42,558 nucleotides of DNA, from assembly GCA_903829325.1 (NCBI GenBank), contig CAIKPM010000013.1:1-42558 (forward strand), written 5' to 3'. This stretch comes from an uncultured bacterium (GTDB taxonomy: Bacteria > Vulcanimicrobiota > Vulcanimicrobiia > Vulcanimicrobiales > Vulcanimicrobiaceae). The notes beneath the pieces were generated by a model. That model had not been told where the DNA came from and searched no databases. It was given only the letters and a program-made list of their open reading frames with translations. A program made the translations under genes and the position numbers. Of this stretch, positions 1-7,874 are shown piece by piece. Within the stretch, counting starts at the first letter, position 1; every line of letters begins with the position of its first letter.

Positions 1-116
1 AGCATCGTTGGGTTAAGCTGATGTTCAGAGGCAATCTGGGTGGCGGTTTTTTCTCCAGCTAAGATCTCTTAAACGATTTTAGCCTTGAAGGCTGAGGTAA
101 AACGGCGACGTTTCAT
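1..116 (-). pseudogene. IS3-family transposase OrfA, interrupted by in-frame stop
   Basis: The start codon lies at 114-116 and the frame is broken by TAA at codon 16 (69-71), after which recognisable OrfA sequence resumes (EILAGEKTATQIASEHQLNP). In intact relatives a leucine or similar residue normally occupies the stop position, so a single base change would explain it. A sequencing error cannot be excluded from this window alone. The gene continues beyond position 1. Confidence 0.7.
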
Positions 117-169
117 AATGATATATTCGCTTAGGCTGGCCGTCTTTTCTGTCTAAAATCATGGGTCCA
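1..169 (-). mobile_element. IS3-family insertion sequence, end plus start of orfA (cut by window edge)
   Basis: On the minus strand an ATG at 116 opens MKRRRFTSAFKAKIV, then a TAA stop at 69-71, then EILAGEKTATQIASEHQ continues in the same frame to the window edge. This is the typical N-terminal helix-turn-helix of an IS3-family OrfA transposase. Just upstream, the minus-strand sequence TGGACCC near 169 followed by an AGACAG block looks like the terminal inverted repeat of IS3-group elements, so the element's end is placed at about 169-173. The in-frame stop suggests a decayed copy. The rest of the element is outside the window. Confidence 0.75.
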
Positions 170-1137
170 TTATAGTTTGCCGCATAAAGCGCTGATGAAG
201 GAGACAACTCAAGGGCGATGCGGCCGAGCATACGTAAATCATTGTTGTGACTTAACGGAAAACAGAGCAATCTGATTTCTTGTTCAGCTAAGACGCGATT
301 GTATTCAAATAATGTTTCGGGGCTTGGATGTTCCAGATAGGCAGACGCAATCGTAAGGTGACGTTTGGTGAAAATTATTTTCGTAGTCTCTGATTCTGGT
401 TCTCGTTTTTCTGGAAGGGAGGGTGCTGCATCGAGAAAAGCCTGAAGATGGATTTCGCCCATCCGTTTCTGTAGTGGCTCTCGCAGCGCGAGCAATCTTT
501 TTCGTAAGTCGGTCGCAGGAACGAAGGGGAATGTTTCTTGTAATGCTAGGCAGCGATCGGTGAGAGCTCGCACCTTTTCTTTGGGCATTTGTTCGATCGA
601 CGGATGTGCTGAAAACTCTTTTTCTAATGCGTGAAGGATGCTTTCACGCGAGCGCTTCTGGACAATAGAAAGCTTTTCTTCAGCAGCGTATTGCTGTTGA
701 ATATACAGCTTGAGGAATTTAAAATATTGCTCTTGTAGTTTTTGATTCAGTCGGAATGCATAAATCATGATCGTAGCCAGTTGATTGGCCCTAGTGCCTG
801 TGATGCGTATATTGAGATCCTCAGGTCGACGGGTGTCGCCGCTTTGGGCTCGGATCTTGTTTAATGCCTGACACCAATCGGTTGAGGTGCAGGCGCGATG
901 CATGATGTGTTCATCATTGTCATCTTCGAGTAGGGGCTTACTGCTGTGCGCCAAGATGGTCAGCGCTACCAGCTTTGAAAGCGTCGGGCTGACTGGCCCA
1001 GTTTGTAAGCTGTCCGCAACGCTGTGTGCCCCTGCTATCGGATCCGATTGGTCTACTAGCGCTAAAATATTCTCAGCCGGTCGTGGTTCCCGACATTGCA
1101 ATCTCATCTCTGTTACTGCCCGCACCACTGGTTCCAT
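79..1137 (-). CDS. Unknown helical protein, 3' end replaced by IS3 sequence
   Basis: I do not recognise this family. The 352-residue frame is mostly charged and helical, with a likely coiled-coil stretch around residues 130-190 (many K/E/Q, QEQYFKFLKLYIQQQYAAEE). There is no signal peptide and no obvious membrane segment. The ATG at 1137 has an AAAAGG sequence about 11 bases upstream. The last ~30 residues (from about NGPMILDRKDGQP) are encoded by the inverted repeat and start of the IS3 element at 1-169, so the native C-terminus has been lost and the visible stop is fortuitous. It stands alone: the next gene upstream (ridA) is also on the minus strand but 127 bases away. It could be a real but truncated gene or a decaying one. 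Confidence 0.5.
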   Translation of the reverse strand: MEPVVRAVTEMRLQCREPRPAENILALVDQSDPIAGAHSVADSLQTGPVSPTLSKLVALTILAHSSKPLLEDDNDEHIMHRACTSTDWCQALNKIRAQSGDTRRPEDLNIRITGTRANQLATIMIYAFRLNQKLQEQYFKFLKLYIQQQYAAEEKLSIVQKRSRESILHALEKEFSAHPSIEQMPKEKVRALTDRCLALQETFPFVPATDLRKRLLALREPLQKRMGEIHLQAFLDAAPSLPEKREPESETTKIIFTKRHLTIASAYLEHPSPETLFEYNRVLAEQEIRLLCFPLSHNNDLRMLGRIALELSPSSALYAANYNGPMILDRKDGQPKRIYHYETSPFYLSLQG

Positions 1138-1264
1138 ATTACGTCATGACCTTTTGCCAAATGAAAAAAAAATCGCAGCCTGGCGACACCAGTATTTCAT
1201 GTAGCAAGAAGTTCACTTTTGCAAGGGATACAATGGGGACTTTCGTCGGTATTTCAGCGCCCTG

Positions 1265-1669
1265 TTAGGGCCCAACTACCGCCGTTACTTCAATCTCCAC
1301 CCTGGCGCCGCGAGGCAACGCGCTAACGGCTACGGTCGAGCGAGCAGGTGCGAGGGTTGCGAAGCGTTCTGCGTAGATTTCGTTGACGGCGGGGAAGTCG
1401 TCCATATCCACCAGGTAGATCGTCGTTTTGACGATGTGCGCAAAGCTGGCCCCAGCAGCTTTGAGTACACCGGCAATATTCGCCATGACTTGTTGGGTTT
1501 GGATGGAGACATCGTCGCTGACCAGCTCACCAGTCTTTGGGTCAAGCGGAATCTGGCCACTGCAGAAGAGGAAGTTGCCGACCCGGACTGCTTGGCTATA
1601 CGGTCCGATCGGTGCTGGTGCATGCTGCGTGAAGATGGCAATTGGGGCGGCAACGTTCGTCTGACTCAC
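1265..1669 (-). CDS. ridA: RidA/YjgF family reactive imine deaminase
   Basis: RidA enzymes hydrolyse reactive enamine/imine intermediates (for example 2-aminoacrylate from PLP enzymes) in the cytoplasm and act as trimers. The 134-residue length is that of the family. Visible signatures are the N-terminal PIGPYSQAVRVGNFLFCSGQIPLDP, the PARSTVAVSALPRGARVEIEVTAV C-terminal block including the arginine that binds the substrate carboxylate, and the conserved glycine-rich turns. The gene lies just after an aldo/keto reductase on the same strand (6 bases between them), which suggests co-transcription. The order is reductase then ridA. Which PLP enzyme it serves cannot be told here. Confidence 0.93.
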   Translation of the reverse strand: MSQTNVAAPIAIFTQHAPAPIGPYSQAVRVGNFLFCSGQIPLDPKTGELVSDDVSIQTQQVMANIAGVLKAAGASFAHIVKTTIYLVDMDDFPAVNEIYAERFATLAPARSTVAVSALPRGARVEIEVTAVVGP

Positions 1670-1675
1670 TGCTTG

Positions 1676-2731
1676 CTAGACCCCCGCCGCTACTGGCTGC
1701 GCTTGAGAATCTGGTCGGATCATCGTGCCTTTGAACCGTTGCTCGTCCTCGCTGACGCCGAAATTTGTTTGGGCGAGTTCGGCGATGCGCGCGAGTTCGG
1801 TTGGGGTCAGGTCGGGCGCTTCGCAGGTGGTCGCGAATGCTTTGAGGCCGGCGGCATCGTAGATGTTCGGCAACACCGTCATGACGCGTGGGTTCGTGAG
1901 GATCCATTGCAGCGCAGCTTGGCCGAGATTGCGATTGGGTAGCTCGAGGAAGCGCAGGGTCTCGACCTTCTTGACCCCATTGAGGAGCCAAGAACGCGGG
2001 CGGTGCTTGCGGTGATCGTTGGCGGGGAACACCGTATCGACGGTGAGGTTGCCTTCGAGCATGCCGCTGGAATGAGGCACGCGAATCACAAAGCCCGTAT
2101 CGGTGTTGCTGCGTTCGGCGGCGGCGAGGATCTCGTTGCCGGGGAACGGCTCGAACAGGTTGTAGATCATATGCATGCTCTCGATCTTGCGTTGCTCGAT
2201 CGCGTCGATACCCTCGTAGAGCCAGCCGATTGCCGGCCCCAGGGTCACGCCGTAATGGCGGATCTTGCCTTCGGCTTTGAATTCTTCAAGCAAGCCAAAC
2301 AATTCGTCGCTGACGACTTGCTCATGGCGTACGTTGTGGATTTGATACAGATCGATATAATCGGTTTGCAGCCGCTTGAGCGATTGCTCTAGGGCGAAAC
2401 GCACGAATTTGGGCGAAAAATCGTGGGGAATCTCTTGCTGGCCGCGGCGTTCATCGCCATGGTTATAGAAGTCGTAGCCAAACTTGGTGGCATAGATGAT
2501 TTTATCGCGGCAACTTTTGAAGGCGCTACCTAGCTGTGTCTCACTCCGGCCGTTGCCGTAGGAATCGGCGGCATCGAAGAAGGTGACTCCGTAGCTGTGG
2601 TACGCCTCTTGAATCAGCGAGATCGCCTGCTCGTCGTTGACTGCGCCCCACCAGCCGGTGGACGTGGTCCACAAGCCAAAACCAATGGTGCTCACAGAAA
2701 AATCGGTGCCAGGGTAGCTGCGATACTTCAT
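1676..2731 (-). CDS. Aldo/keto reductase
   Basis: This is an NADPH-dependent oxidoreductase of the AKR superfamily (TIM barrel), 351 residues. The catalytic tetrad is visible: Asp and Tyr in FFDAADSYGNG, Lys in YATKFG, His in LYQIHNV. The C-terminal part has the usual LGQAALQWILTNPRVMTVLPN cofactor-binding strand. The frame stays open far upstream (to 3421) but the real start is the ATG at 2731: it has a near-perfect GGAGG (2738-2742) seven bases ahead, and homology begins at MKYRSYPGTDFSVSTIGFG. The upstream extension is antisense to the GGDEF gene. The natural substrate is not deducible. It probably forms a two-gene unit with ridA. Confidence 0.92.
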   Translation of the reverse strand: MKYRSYPGTDFSVSTIGFGLWTTSTGWWGAVNDEQAISLIQEAYHSYGVTFFDAADSYGNGRSETQLGSAFKSCRDKIIYATKFGYDFYNHGDERRGQQEIPHDFSPKFVRFALEQSLKRLQTDYIDLYQIHNVRHEQVVSDELFGLLEEFKAEGKIRHYGVTLGPAIGWLYEGIDAIEQRKIESMHMIYNLFEPFPGNEILAAAERSNTDTGFVIRVPHSSGMLEGNLTVDTVFPANDHRKHRPRSWLLNGVKKVETLRFLELPNRNLGQAALQWILTNPRVMTVLPNIYDAAGLKAFATTCEAPDLTPTELARIAELAQTNFGVSEDEQRFKGTMIRPDSQAQPVAAGV

Positions 2732-2833
2732 ACGAATTCCTCCGGCACGCTCTTTCGTTGCCGACTTGCGATTTTCAGCTGTTGTGACATCTGAACAATG
2801 CGCGGGTTTTATGCTCGAGCGCTCTAGGAGGTC

Positions 2834-4564
2834 GTGGTTCTGTTGTCCCCTGCACCGGTAGCACAATCTGCCGCCGAAGCTTTTGCTCGTTTGGCGGCTT
2901 CGTGTTGCGGCGTTGAAGCCGGCCTTTTTCTTCGGGTTCACGATGGGCGCTTTGAAGTTCAGGGCGCTTATGGCTTGCGGGGTGATGTCGAAACCCTGCG
3001 CGGGAGTGCGATTTTCGCTGCGACCCTGCGGCATCGAGATATTCTCGAGGTGGTGCAGCGGCCGAAGTCGGCTCGGGAACAGCGCCAGGGCGAGCATCAC
3101 GTCTATCGTTTCTATGCTGGGGTTGCCGTGCGCGCGGCCGACGGCACCCCGTTGGGCGTGGTCGTGGTCTTGGACCCCTCGGCGCGCATGTTGGAACCAC
3201 GCGCCCGCGATCAAATGCGACTCCTCGCCCAGGGGCTGTCGTCGCTGGATATGGCCCAGCCGCAGAGCGTGCTCGAACTGGTCATTCGTTGCTATGAGCG
3301 CTCGCCAGAGCCGACTCTCGTCTATGTGCGACGCGAAACCGAAGTGCGCGGGCAGTTGGTGTGCGCGAACCGGGCGTTCGAGCGGATGGCCGGTGTAGTG
3401 GCTGACACGCTCCTCTCCCAAGGGCTGGATGCCTTACTGGGACCGAAGACCGATCAGACGATCGCAGCTGCGATGCGCACCGCGCAGCATCGGGGTAAGC
3501 CCATGCGGGCGACGCTCGCGCTCTATCCTGCGGGGAATCGAACCCTGGCGCCTCGTTGGTTTGAGGTTAGTGGCTACCCGGTGGAGGCGGAAACCAGCGG
3601 TGTTCACTACTGGGTCGAATCGTATCACGACGTGACCGAGCGTGCTTCGCGGATTACCGAGCTTGCTACCGAACGGAATCGCTTGCAATTTACTCTGGCT
3701 TCTATGGATGAAGCGGTGGTAACGGCTGATCGGTTTGGCAAACTGTTGTTCATGAATCATGCTGCGCGCGATTTGTTTGCCGATGGTGTTTTGCAGCTGC
3801 GTGATTTGGAAACCGAAAAAGTCCTGATTTCTCCGCTGGAATATGCGCGAAAAAATGGCAGTATCAAGCGCGAACGGGCTTTGGTTTTGACCAAGGATGA
3901 TACTCGACGCTATGTCGAGTATTCGGTTGCGCCGATTGAGCGGCCGAATCAACAGAGTGATGGTTTCGTTATTGTGATGCGGGATGTGACCGAAGAAGAA
4001 GGGCTTACTCGTCGTTTGTCTTTCGAAGCGAGTCACGACCAATTAACGAGTATTTTCAATCGTCGCTATTTTGATCAGGCGCTCGGTCGTGCACTCAATA
4101 GCTTGAAGCATCGTGAAGAAGCGCAACACGCTTTAGCCTTTTTGGATCTTGATCGATTCAAAATTATCAACGATACGTGCGGTCATGCTGCTGGTGATGA
4201 CGTCTTGCGCGATGTTGCACAATTATTTAAAAAGCAATTGCGGGGCAATGATGTTCTCGCGCGGTTTGGCGGCGACGAATTTGCGATCCTGATGCACGAT
4301 TGTCCCTTACCGGTCGCCGCTCGCATTATGGAGCGGATTCGAGCGAAGTTACAAGACTACGTTTTCCCGTGGGATGGCTACGACTTCCGTTTAGGTGTGA
4401 GTATTGGCTTGGCAGAAATAACACCAAAAACGACGAGTGCGCAAGAGGTCATGAAAGCCGCCGACGCGGCGTGCTATGCCGACAAACTCCAACGAAAAAC
4501 CAAACAAGCCGGAACGATTCGCGGCAACATCGGCCCCAACACCGGCATCGCCTGGCTACGCTGA
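2834..4564 (+). CDS. GAF-PAS-PAS-GGDEF diguanylate cyclase
   Basis: It synthesises cyclic di-GMP from two GTP. Order: an N-terminal GAF-like sensor (about residues 5-135), a PAS domain (about 155-260, CANRAFERMAG), a second PAS (about 275-385, RNRLQFTLASMDEAVVTADRFGKLLFMN), then GGDEF (about 395-555). The active-site GGDEF is intact at residues 479-483. An allosteric product-inhibition site RGND sits five residues before it (470-473), so feedback control is expected. There is no EAL or membrane segment, so the sensor is cytoplasmic. The start is uncertain: GTG 2834 lies only two bases after AGGAGG (2826-2831), while CTG 2840 or TTG 2843 would be better spaced. The gene is divergent from the aldo/keto reductase. 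Confidence 0.9.
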   Translation: MVLLSPAPVAQSAAEAFARLAASCCGVEAGLFLRVHDGRFEVQGAYGLRGDVETLRGSAIFAATLRHRDILEVVQRPKSAREQRQGEHHVYRFYAGVAVRAADGTPLGVVVVLDPSARMLEPRARDQMRLLAQGLSSLDMAQPQSVLELVIRCYERSPEPTLVYVRRETEVRGQLVCANRAFERMAGVVADTLLSQGLDALLGPKTDQTIAAAMRTAQHRGKPMRATLALYPAGNRTLAPRWFEVSGYPVEAETSGVHYWVESYHDVTERASRITELATERNRLQFTLASMDEAVVTADRFGKLLFMNHAARDLFADGVLQLRDLETEKVLISPLEYARKNGSIKRERALVLTKDDTRRYVEYSVAPIERPNQQSDGFVIVMRDVTEEEGLTRRLSFEASHDQLTSIFNRRYFDQALGRALNSLKHREEAQHALAFLDLDRFKIINDTCGHAAGDDVLRDVAQLFKKQLRGNDVLARFGGDEFAILMHDCPLPVAARIMERIRAKLQDYVFPWDGYDFRLGVSIGLAEITPKTTSAQEVMKAADAACYADKLQRKTKQAGTIRGNIGPNTGIAWLR

Positions 4565-4599
4565 GAGAACGACCGAAGTCAGTGATTATTGATTGCGAT

Positions 4600-4650
4600 T
4601 TCGCCGGAAAACCTCAATCAGGGAGTGTGAAAAAATGAGATTCCGGCGAA
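4600..4650. repeat. Inverted repeat between convergent genes
   Basis: TTCGCCGGAA at 4600-4609 is repeated inverted at 4641-4650 with a 31-base loop. It lies between the convergent ends of the GGDEF gene and the MEMO gene and overlaps the latter's last codons. It has no clear T-run and may act as a bidirectional transcription barrier. Confidence 0.4.
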
Positions 4651-5814
4651 GCTGACTACGCTGTCTGGGTCGATGTTCCACTGTTCGTAGTGCTGTAGCG
4701 TGCCGCGGGCGTTGGGCATGATTTTTAGGAATGAGTAGAATGGAGCTGAACCGCACCAACGCAGGTCGTCGTGGTTTTCTCGTATCTTTTCCCAGAACGT
4801 CGTTGCATCACCGGCGTTGAGACTCTGGATGCGATCATGATCGCGCTCTCTCACTCGTAGCAAGTGCTCTTGCTCGGCGTGCGCGGCGATTGGATCGCCG
4901 TAGCGCAGGCCGATGTGCGCCATATCGACACCGAGGATCCAATAGAGTTGCTCGGCGCGTTGTTCGGCAATTTCTCCGAGAGTTTCGAAAAAACGATGCA
5001 CGAGATCGTCGTCTTCTGGTTTGCCGTTGTTGTAGATGCTGGGATAAAACGAACCGCAGAGTAATGGCAGTATTTTGACGTCTGGACCGTAGAGATGTTG
5101 CAGAAAAATAACCTGGAATTCGATCGTGTGCTCAATCGCGTGGCAATAATCTTCTTGAATGACAGTTGGTTGCGCTGCAAGCAGATCGAGCAGAGCTGGA
5201 TCGGTGCGGGTGATACCAAGCGGGGTTTCAAATGGTTTGCGCGTCAACCCAAAGCGATTCGCTTGGCCGTAGTGCGACGTCCCGAGAATAACAAAGGTGC
5301 GGTCCTTGAGATCGGGGGTGAGTTGACGATACGCCGCTCCGTATGAGCGGGCGCCTCCGCCAGGACTGACATGCGGAGCCGCGATGCCAACCGGGTGAGG
5401 CCGTAGAACCGGGGTTTCGCCGACGAGAAAGCCCTGCAGCGTTGCGTGGATATTCTCGGCGGTATCGAAGACGTGCGCGGCTTGACGCACTGGACTTTGC
5501 ACAAATGCCTGATACTTGGCGTCGCGAAGCTGCGTGAATGTCTCGTTTTCGAGGAAGCCAGCCTTATCGAGAGCTTCAAACAAGTGCTGCGCGGTATCCG
5601 CTGCGTTTGCCTGGTTGCTCAAGCGAGCAAATTCGGCCGCTAGCTCAGCTTGCGTATGTCCGCCATCGAAAAAAGATAAGCGCTGTGCAAGAAACGCCGG
5701 AATAATGAGCCAGGCTTCGGTGAAACGATAATGATCGCGTATATAGAGACCCGGATTTTGTGGATCAGGCGAGGGTGAAACGTTGAGCTCGGGACGCAGC
5801 CGAGGAAGAATCAT
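4618..5814 (-). CDS. MEMO-family (AmmeMemoRadiSam system protein B-like) with N-terminal PqqD-like domain
   Basis: The C-terminal ~280 residues match the MEMO1/AMMECR-associated family, a fold related to nonhaem iron dioxygenases. Recognisable blocks are IAAPHVSPGGGARSYGAAY, VILGTSHYG, HAIEHTIEFQVIFLQ, LPLLCGSFY and the ILGVDMAHIG block, with the conserved His/Asp/Cys residues that line the metal-site pocket. The first ~120 residues (AQRLSFFDGGHTQAELAAEFARL) resemble a PqqD-like winged helix and are not in minimal MEMO proteins. Bacterial relatives often sit beside AMMECR1 and radical SAM genes. Neither is here. The start at 5814 has GAGAGG eight bases upstream. The substrate is unknown for the family. 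Confidence 0.85.
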   Translation of the reverse strand: MILPRLRPELNVSPSPDPQNPGLYIRDHYRFTEAWLIIPAFLAQRLSFFDGGHTQAELAAEFARLSNQANAADTAQHLFEALDKAGFLENETFTQLRDAKYQAFVQSPVRQAAHVFDTAENIHATLQGFLVGETPVLRPHPVGIAAPHVSPGGGARSYGAAYRQLTPDLKDRTFVILGTSHYGQANRFGLTRKPFETPLGITRTDPALLDLLAAQPTVIQEDYCHAIEHTIEFQVIFLQHLYGPDVKILPLLCGSFYPSIYNNGKPEDDDLVHRFFETLGEIAEQRAEQLYWILGVDMAHIGLRYGDPIAAHAEQEHLLRVRERDHDRIQSLNAGDATTFWEKIRENHDDLRWCGSAPFYSFLKIMPNARGTLQHYEQWNIDPDSVVSFAGISFFHTP

Positions 5815-5968
5815 GAGTACCTCTCGTATGCTTGGTGAAACCAGCTTTCTTGTTGCTTCGGCAATTTGCGTGAGAAACTGTGGTCAGCATATTTTATCGC
5901 ACGGTGAACTTTTGGCTTGCGTGTGGCGTTTCTCTGATGATCTTGTTGTGTTTTTGGGGATGTTACTG

Positions 5969-6697
5969 ATGATGTTAAAGAAAAAAATAGCCGTCGCGTT
6001 GGCGAGTGCCTTGTCTGTCTTGCCTTTGGCAGTGCAGGCTCAAGAGGTCCCTACGTATAGTCAACAGTTGTACGGTGTCGATCGAATCCAGGGGCGTATC
6101 GCTTCATTTGATGGCGGTTACGATTTGCGTGTGCGCGATGAGCGTGGCTATATCGATCGGGTGCACATTCATCCAGGGACGATAATTAATCCAACCGGGA
6201 TTACGCTAACTCCAGGTATGGTTGTAAGTATTGTTGGTGAAAATGAAGGCGATTATTTCTCAGGCGATGAGGTTGATACGCCGTATACGATCTATGGCGG
6301 TGTTCCGTATTATCGTGATCGTGTTTGGACCGACTACGGCAACGGTTTTGCGTTAGGGTTCTTTTTTGCCAACACAAATTGGTGGCATGGAAGCTATTTT
6401 AATGGATATCACTACGGCTGGTCGAATGGCTATCGCCGGTATTCAATCCCCAATTATCATCCCGGTGCCTGGCATGGTGCAGGCGAGTGGCGTGGCGATA
6501 ATCGTGGCGAGTGGCGCGGCAATGGCGATAATCGCGGCGAGTGGCGTGGGCGCGCTGGTGGCGACGCGCGTCCGCATGATGGCGGAGACGCTCGTGCGCA
6601 CGATGACCGTGGTGATGCACGCGGGCATGACGGCGGTGACGTGCATGGGCGTGATGGTGGTGATGCGCGTGGGCGCGATGGGGATTATTCTCGGTAA
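5969..6697 (+). CDS. Secreted protein with Gly/Asp/Arg/His repeat tail
   Basis: The family is not recognised. A start at ATG 5969 (or 5972), with GGGGA at 5956-5960, gives MMLKKKIAVALASALSVLPLAVQAQE, a clear signal peptide with cleavage after AQA. The open frame begins earlier (5783) but that part overlaps the divergent MEMO gene and has no ribosome site. The mature protein has an OB-like beta-rich region (about residues 25-100, VHIHPGTIINPTG), an aromatic/glycine stretch rich in Trp, Tyr and His, and then about 90 residues of low-complexity repeats of the type GDAR(G/A)HDGGD and GEWRGDN. It is likely periplasmic or exported. The His/Asp-rich tail could bind metal, but that is only inference. 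Its 3' end overlaps the antiporter gene by 13 bases, tail to tail. Confidence 0.7.
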   Translation: MMLKKKIAVALASALSVLPLAVQAQEVPTYSQQLYGVDRIQGRIASFDGGYDLRVRDERGYIDRVHIHPGTIINPTGITLTPGMVVSIVGENEGDYFSGDEVDTPYTIYGGVPYYRDRVWTDYGNGFALGFFFANTNWWHGSYFNGYHYGWSNGYRRYSIPNYHPGAWHGAGEWRGDNRGEWRGNGDNRGEWRGRAGGDARPHDGGDARAHDDRGDARGHDGGDVHGRDGGDARGRDGDYSR

Positions 6698-7848
6698 ATC
6701 CAGCGCAGGACGGGTTCTAGCGGCCCACCCTGGATCACGATTGTCAGGATAACAGCAGCGGCGACGCCATCGAAAATGAGATGGCGCGCCGCTATTGTTG
6801 TTGGCAGGGCGAGCGCCAACGCTAGGGGGAGCGCGCCGCGCATACCTGCTAGGAAAAGCACTGCTTGGGTTTTTGTATCGCGCGCACCAAAGTAGGCGAT
6901 CAGTGCGCGGGCTCCGATTAAGCTCAAGAGGGCGAGCACAATCAGCCCAGGATGTAGCCCCAGGGTAAGCGGATCGATCAAGAGACCGCTTGCAAAGAAG
7001 AGCACGGTATTCGCGAGCGAGGCGCTGGCGTTCCAGAAAATATCGACATCGTCACGATGCAGCAGCCCTTCCCGCGCTGCAATCAAGCCGCGTAGGGTAA
7101 TCGCGCTGGCGGCGGTGGCGAAAATCCCCGAGAGGTGGAAGTGTGAGGCGCTCAGATAGGCCAGATATGCGAGAGCGACCGTTGCCGCGACTTCGTACTC
7201 TGATGAGCGAGTTGCACGCAGAGCGAGATACAGAGGCAAGGCCATTGTGGCCCCCAGAATACTCCCACCCCAGAGTTCGAAAAATGGGAGCAGCGTAATC
7301 GTGGCCAGGTGCAAACCGCTCGCGTCAAAATTGCTGCTGGTCGCTAGGCCGAGTGCGATTCCGAACAAGGCCACGGCCACGCCGTCGTTCGCGAGGGACT
7401 CACCCTCGATGATGGTTTTGATATCGCTGGGAATATTGACGCGGCGAAAGACCCCGACAACCGCGATCGGGTCGGTTGCCGCAATGATCGATCCGAAGAG
7501 GAAGGCTGCGGGCCAGCTCAGTGCGTGACTTGCACCCAGCGTTAATGTGAGCGATCCAGCGGTGGCGAGGGTCCCGATGAACGCCAAGAGCGAGATACGC
7601 AGGGCGTTGCGGGTGAGTGCAGCGAGATCGATATTCCAGGCGGCTTCAAAGACCAGCGGCGGCAAAAAAACGTAGAGCAAGGTTGGCCCGAAATGAAACG
7701 GCGTGCGCAGATGAAAGCCAGCCTGAATCAGCGCGCCAACTCCAACCAGGGCCGCGGCGGCCGGAATACGCAGACGTTCCGCAGCAATCGAAATGATCAA
7801 TGCCATCGTGAGGAGACCGACAAAGATCAGAACCGTCAGCTCAATCAC
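6685..7848 (-). CDS. CPA1-family sodium/proton antiporter
   Basis: This is a monovalent cation/proton exchanger of the inner membrane, with about 10-12 hydrophobic helices over 387 residues. The family's ion-binding signature is visible: ATDPIAVVGVFRR (helix with Thr-Asp-Pro) and EGESLANDGVAVALFG (ESxxNDG). It is somewhat short, lacking the cytoplasmic C-terminal regulatory tail seen in many NhaP/NHE proteins. The start is GTG at 7848. It is the last gene of a minus-strand operon behind glcD-glcE-DUF2600, 26 bases after the DUF2600 stop. Whether it moves Na+ or K+ cannot be told. Confidence 0.88.
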   Translation of the reverse strand: MIELTVLIFVGLLTMALIISIAAERLRIPAAAALVGVGALIQAGFHLRTPFHFGPTLLYVFLPPLVFEAAWNIDLAALTRNALRISLLAFIGTLATAGSLTLTLGASHALSWPAAFLFGSIIAATDPIAVVGVFRRVNIPSDIKTIIEGESLANDGVAVALFGIALGLATSSNFDASGLHLATITLLPFFELWGGSILGATMALPLYLALRATRSSEYEVAATVALAYLAYLSASHFHLSGIFATAASAITLRGLIAAREGLLHRDDVDIFWNASASLANTVLFFASGLLIDPLTLGLHPGLIVLALLSLIGARALIAYFGARDTKTQAVLFLAGMRGALPLALALALPTTIAARHLIFDGVAAAVILTIVIQGGPLEPVLRWIYRE

Positions 7849-7874
7849 GAAACTGCTCTAGCGGCGCAACTGCG

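Noticed and set aside
2732-3421. N-terminal extension of the aldo/keto reductase frame
   Set aside because: It lies antisense to the GGDEF gene; the strong GGAGG site and homology both place the start at 2731.
3434-4042. Minus-strand 202-codon frame
   Set aside because: Opposite the PAS domains of the GGDEF gene; no family and no ribosome site.
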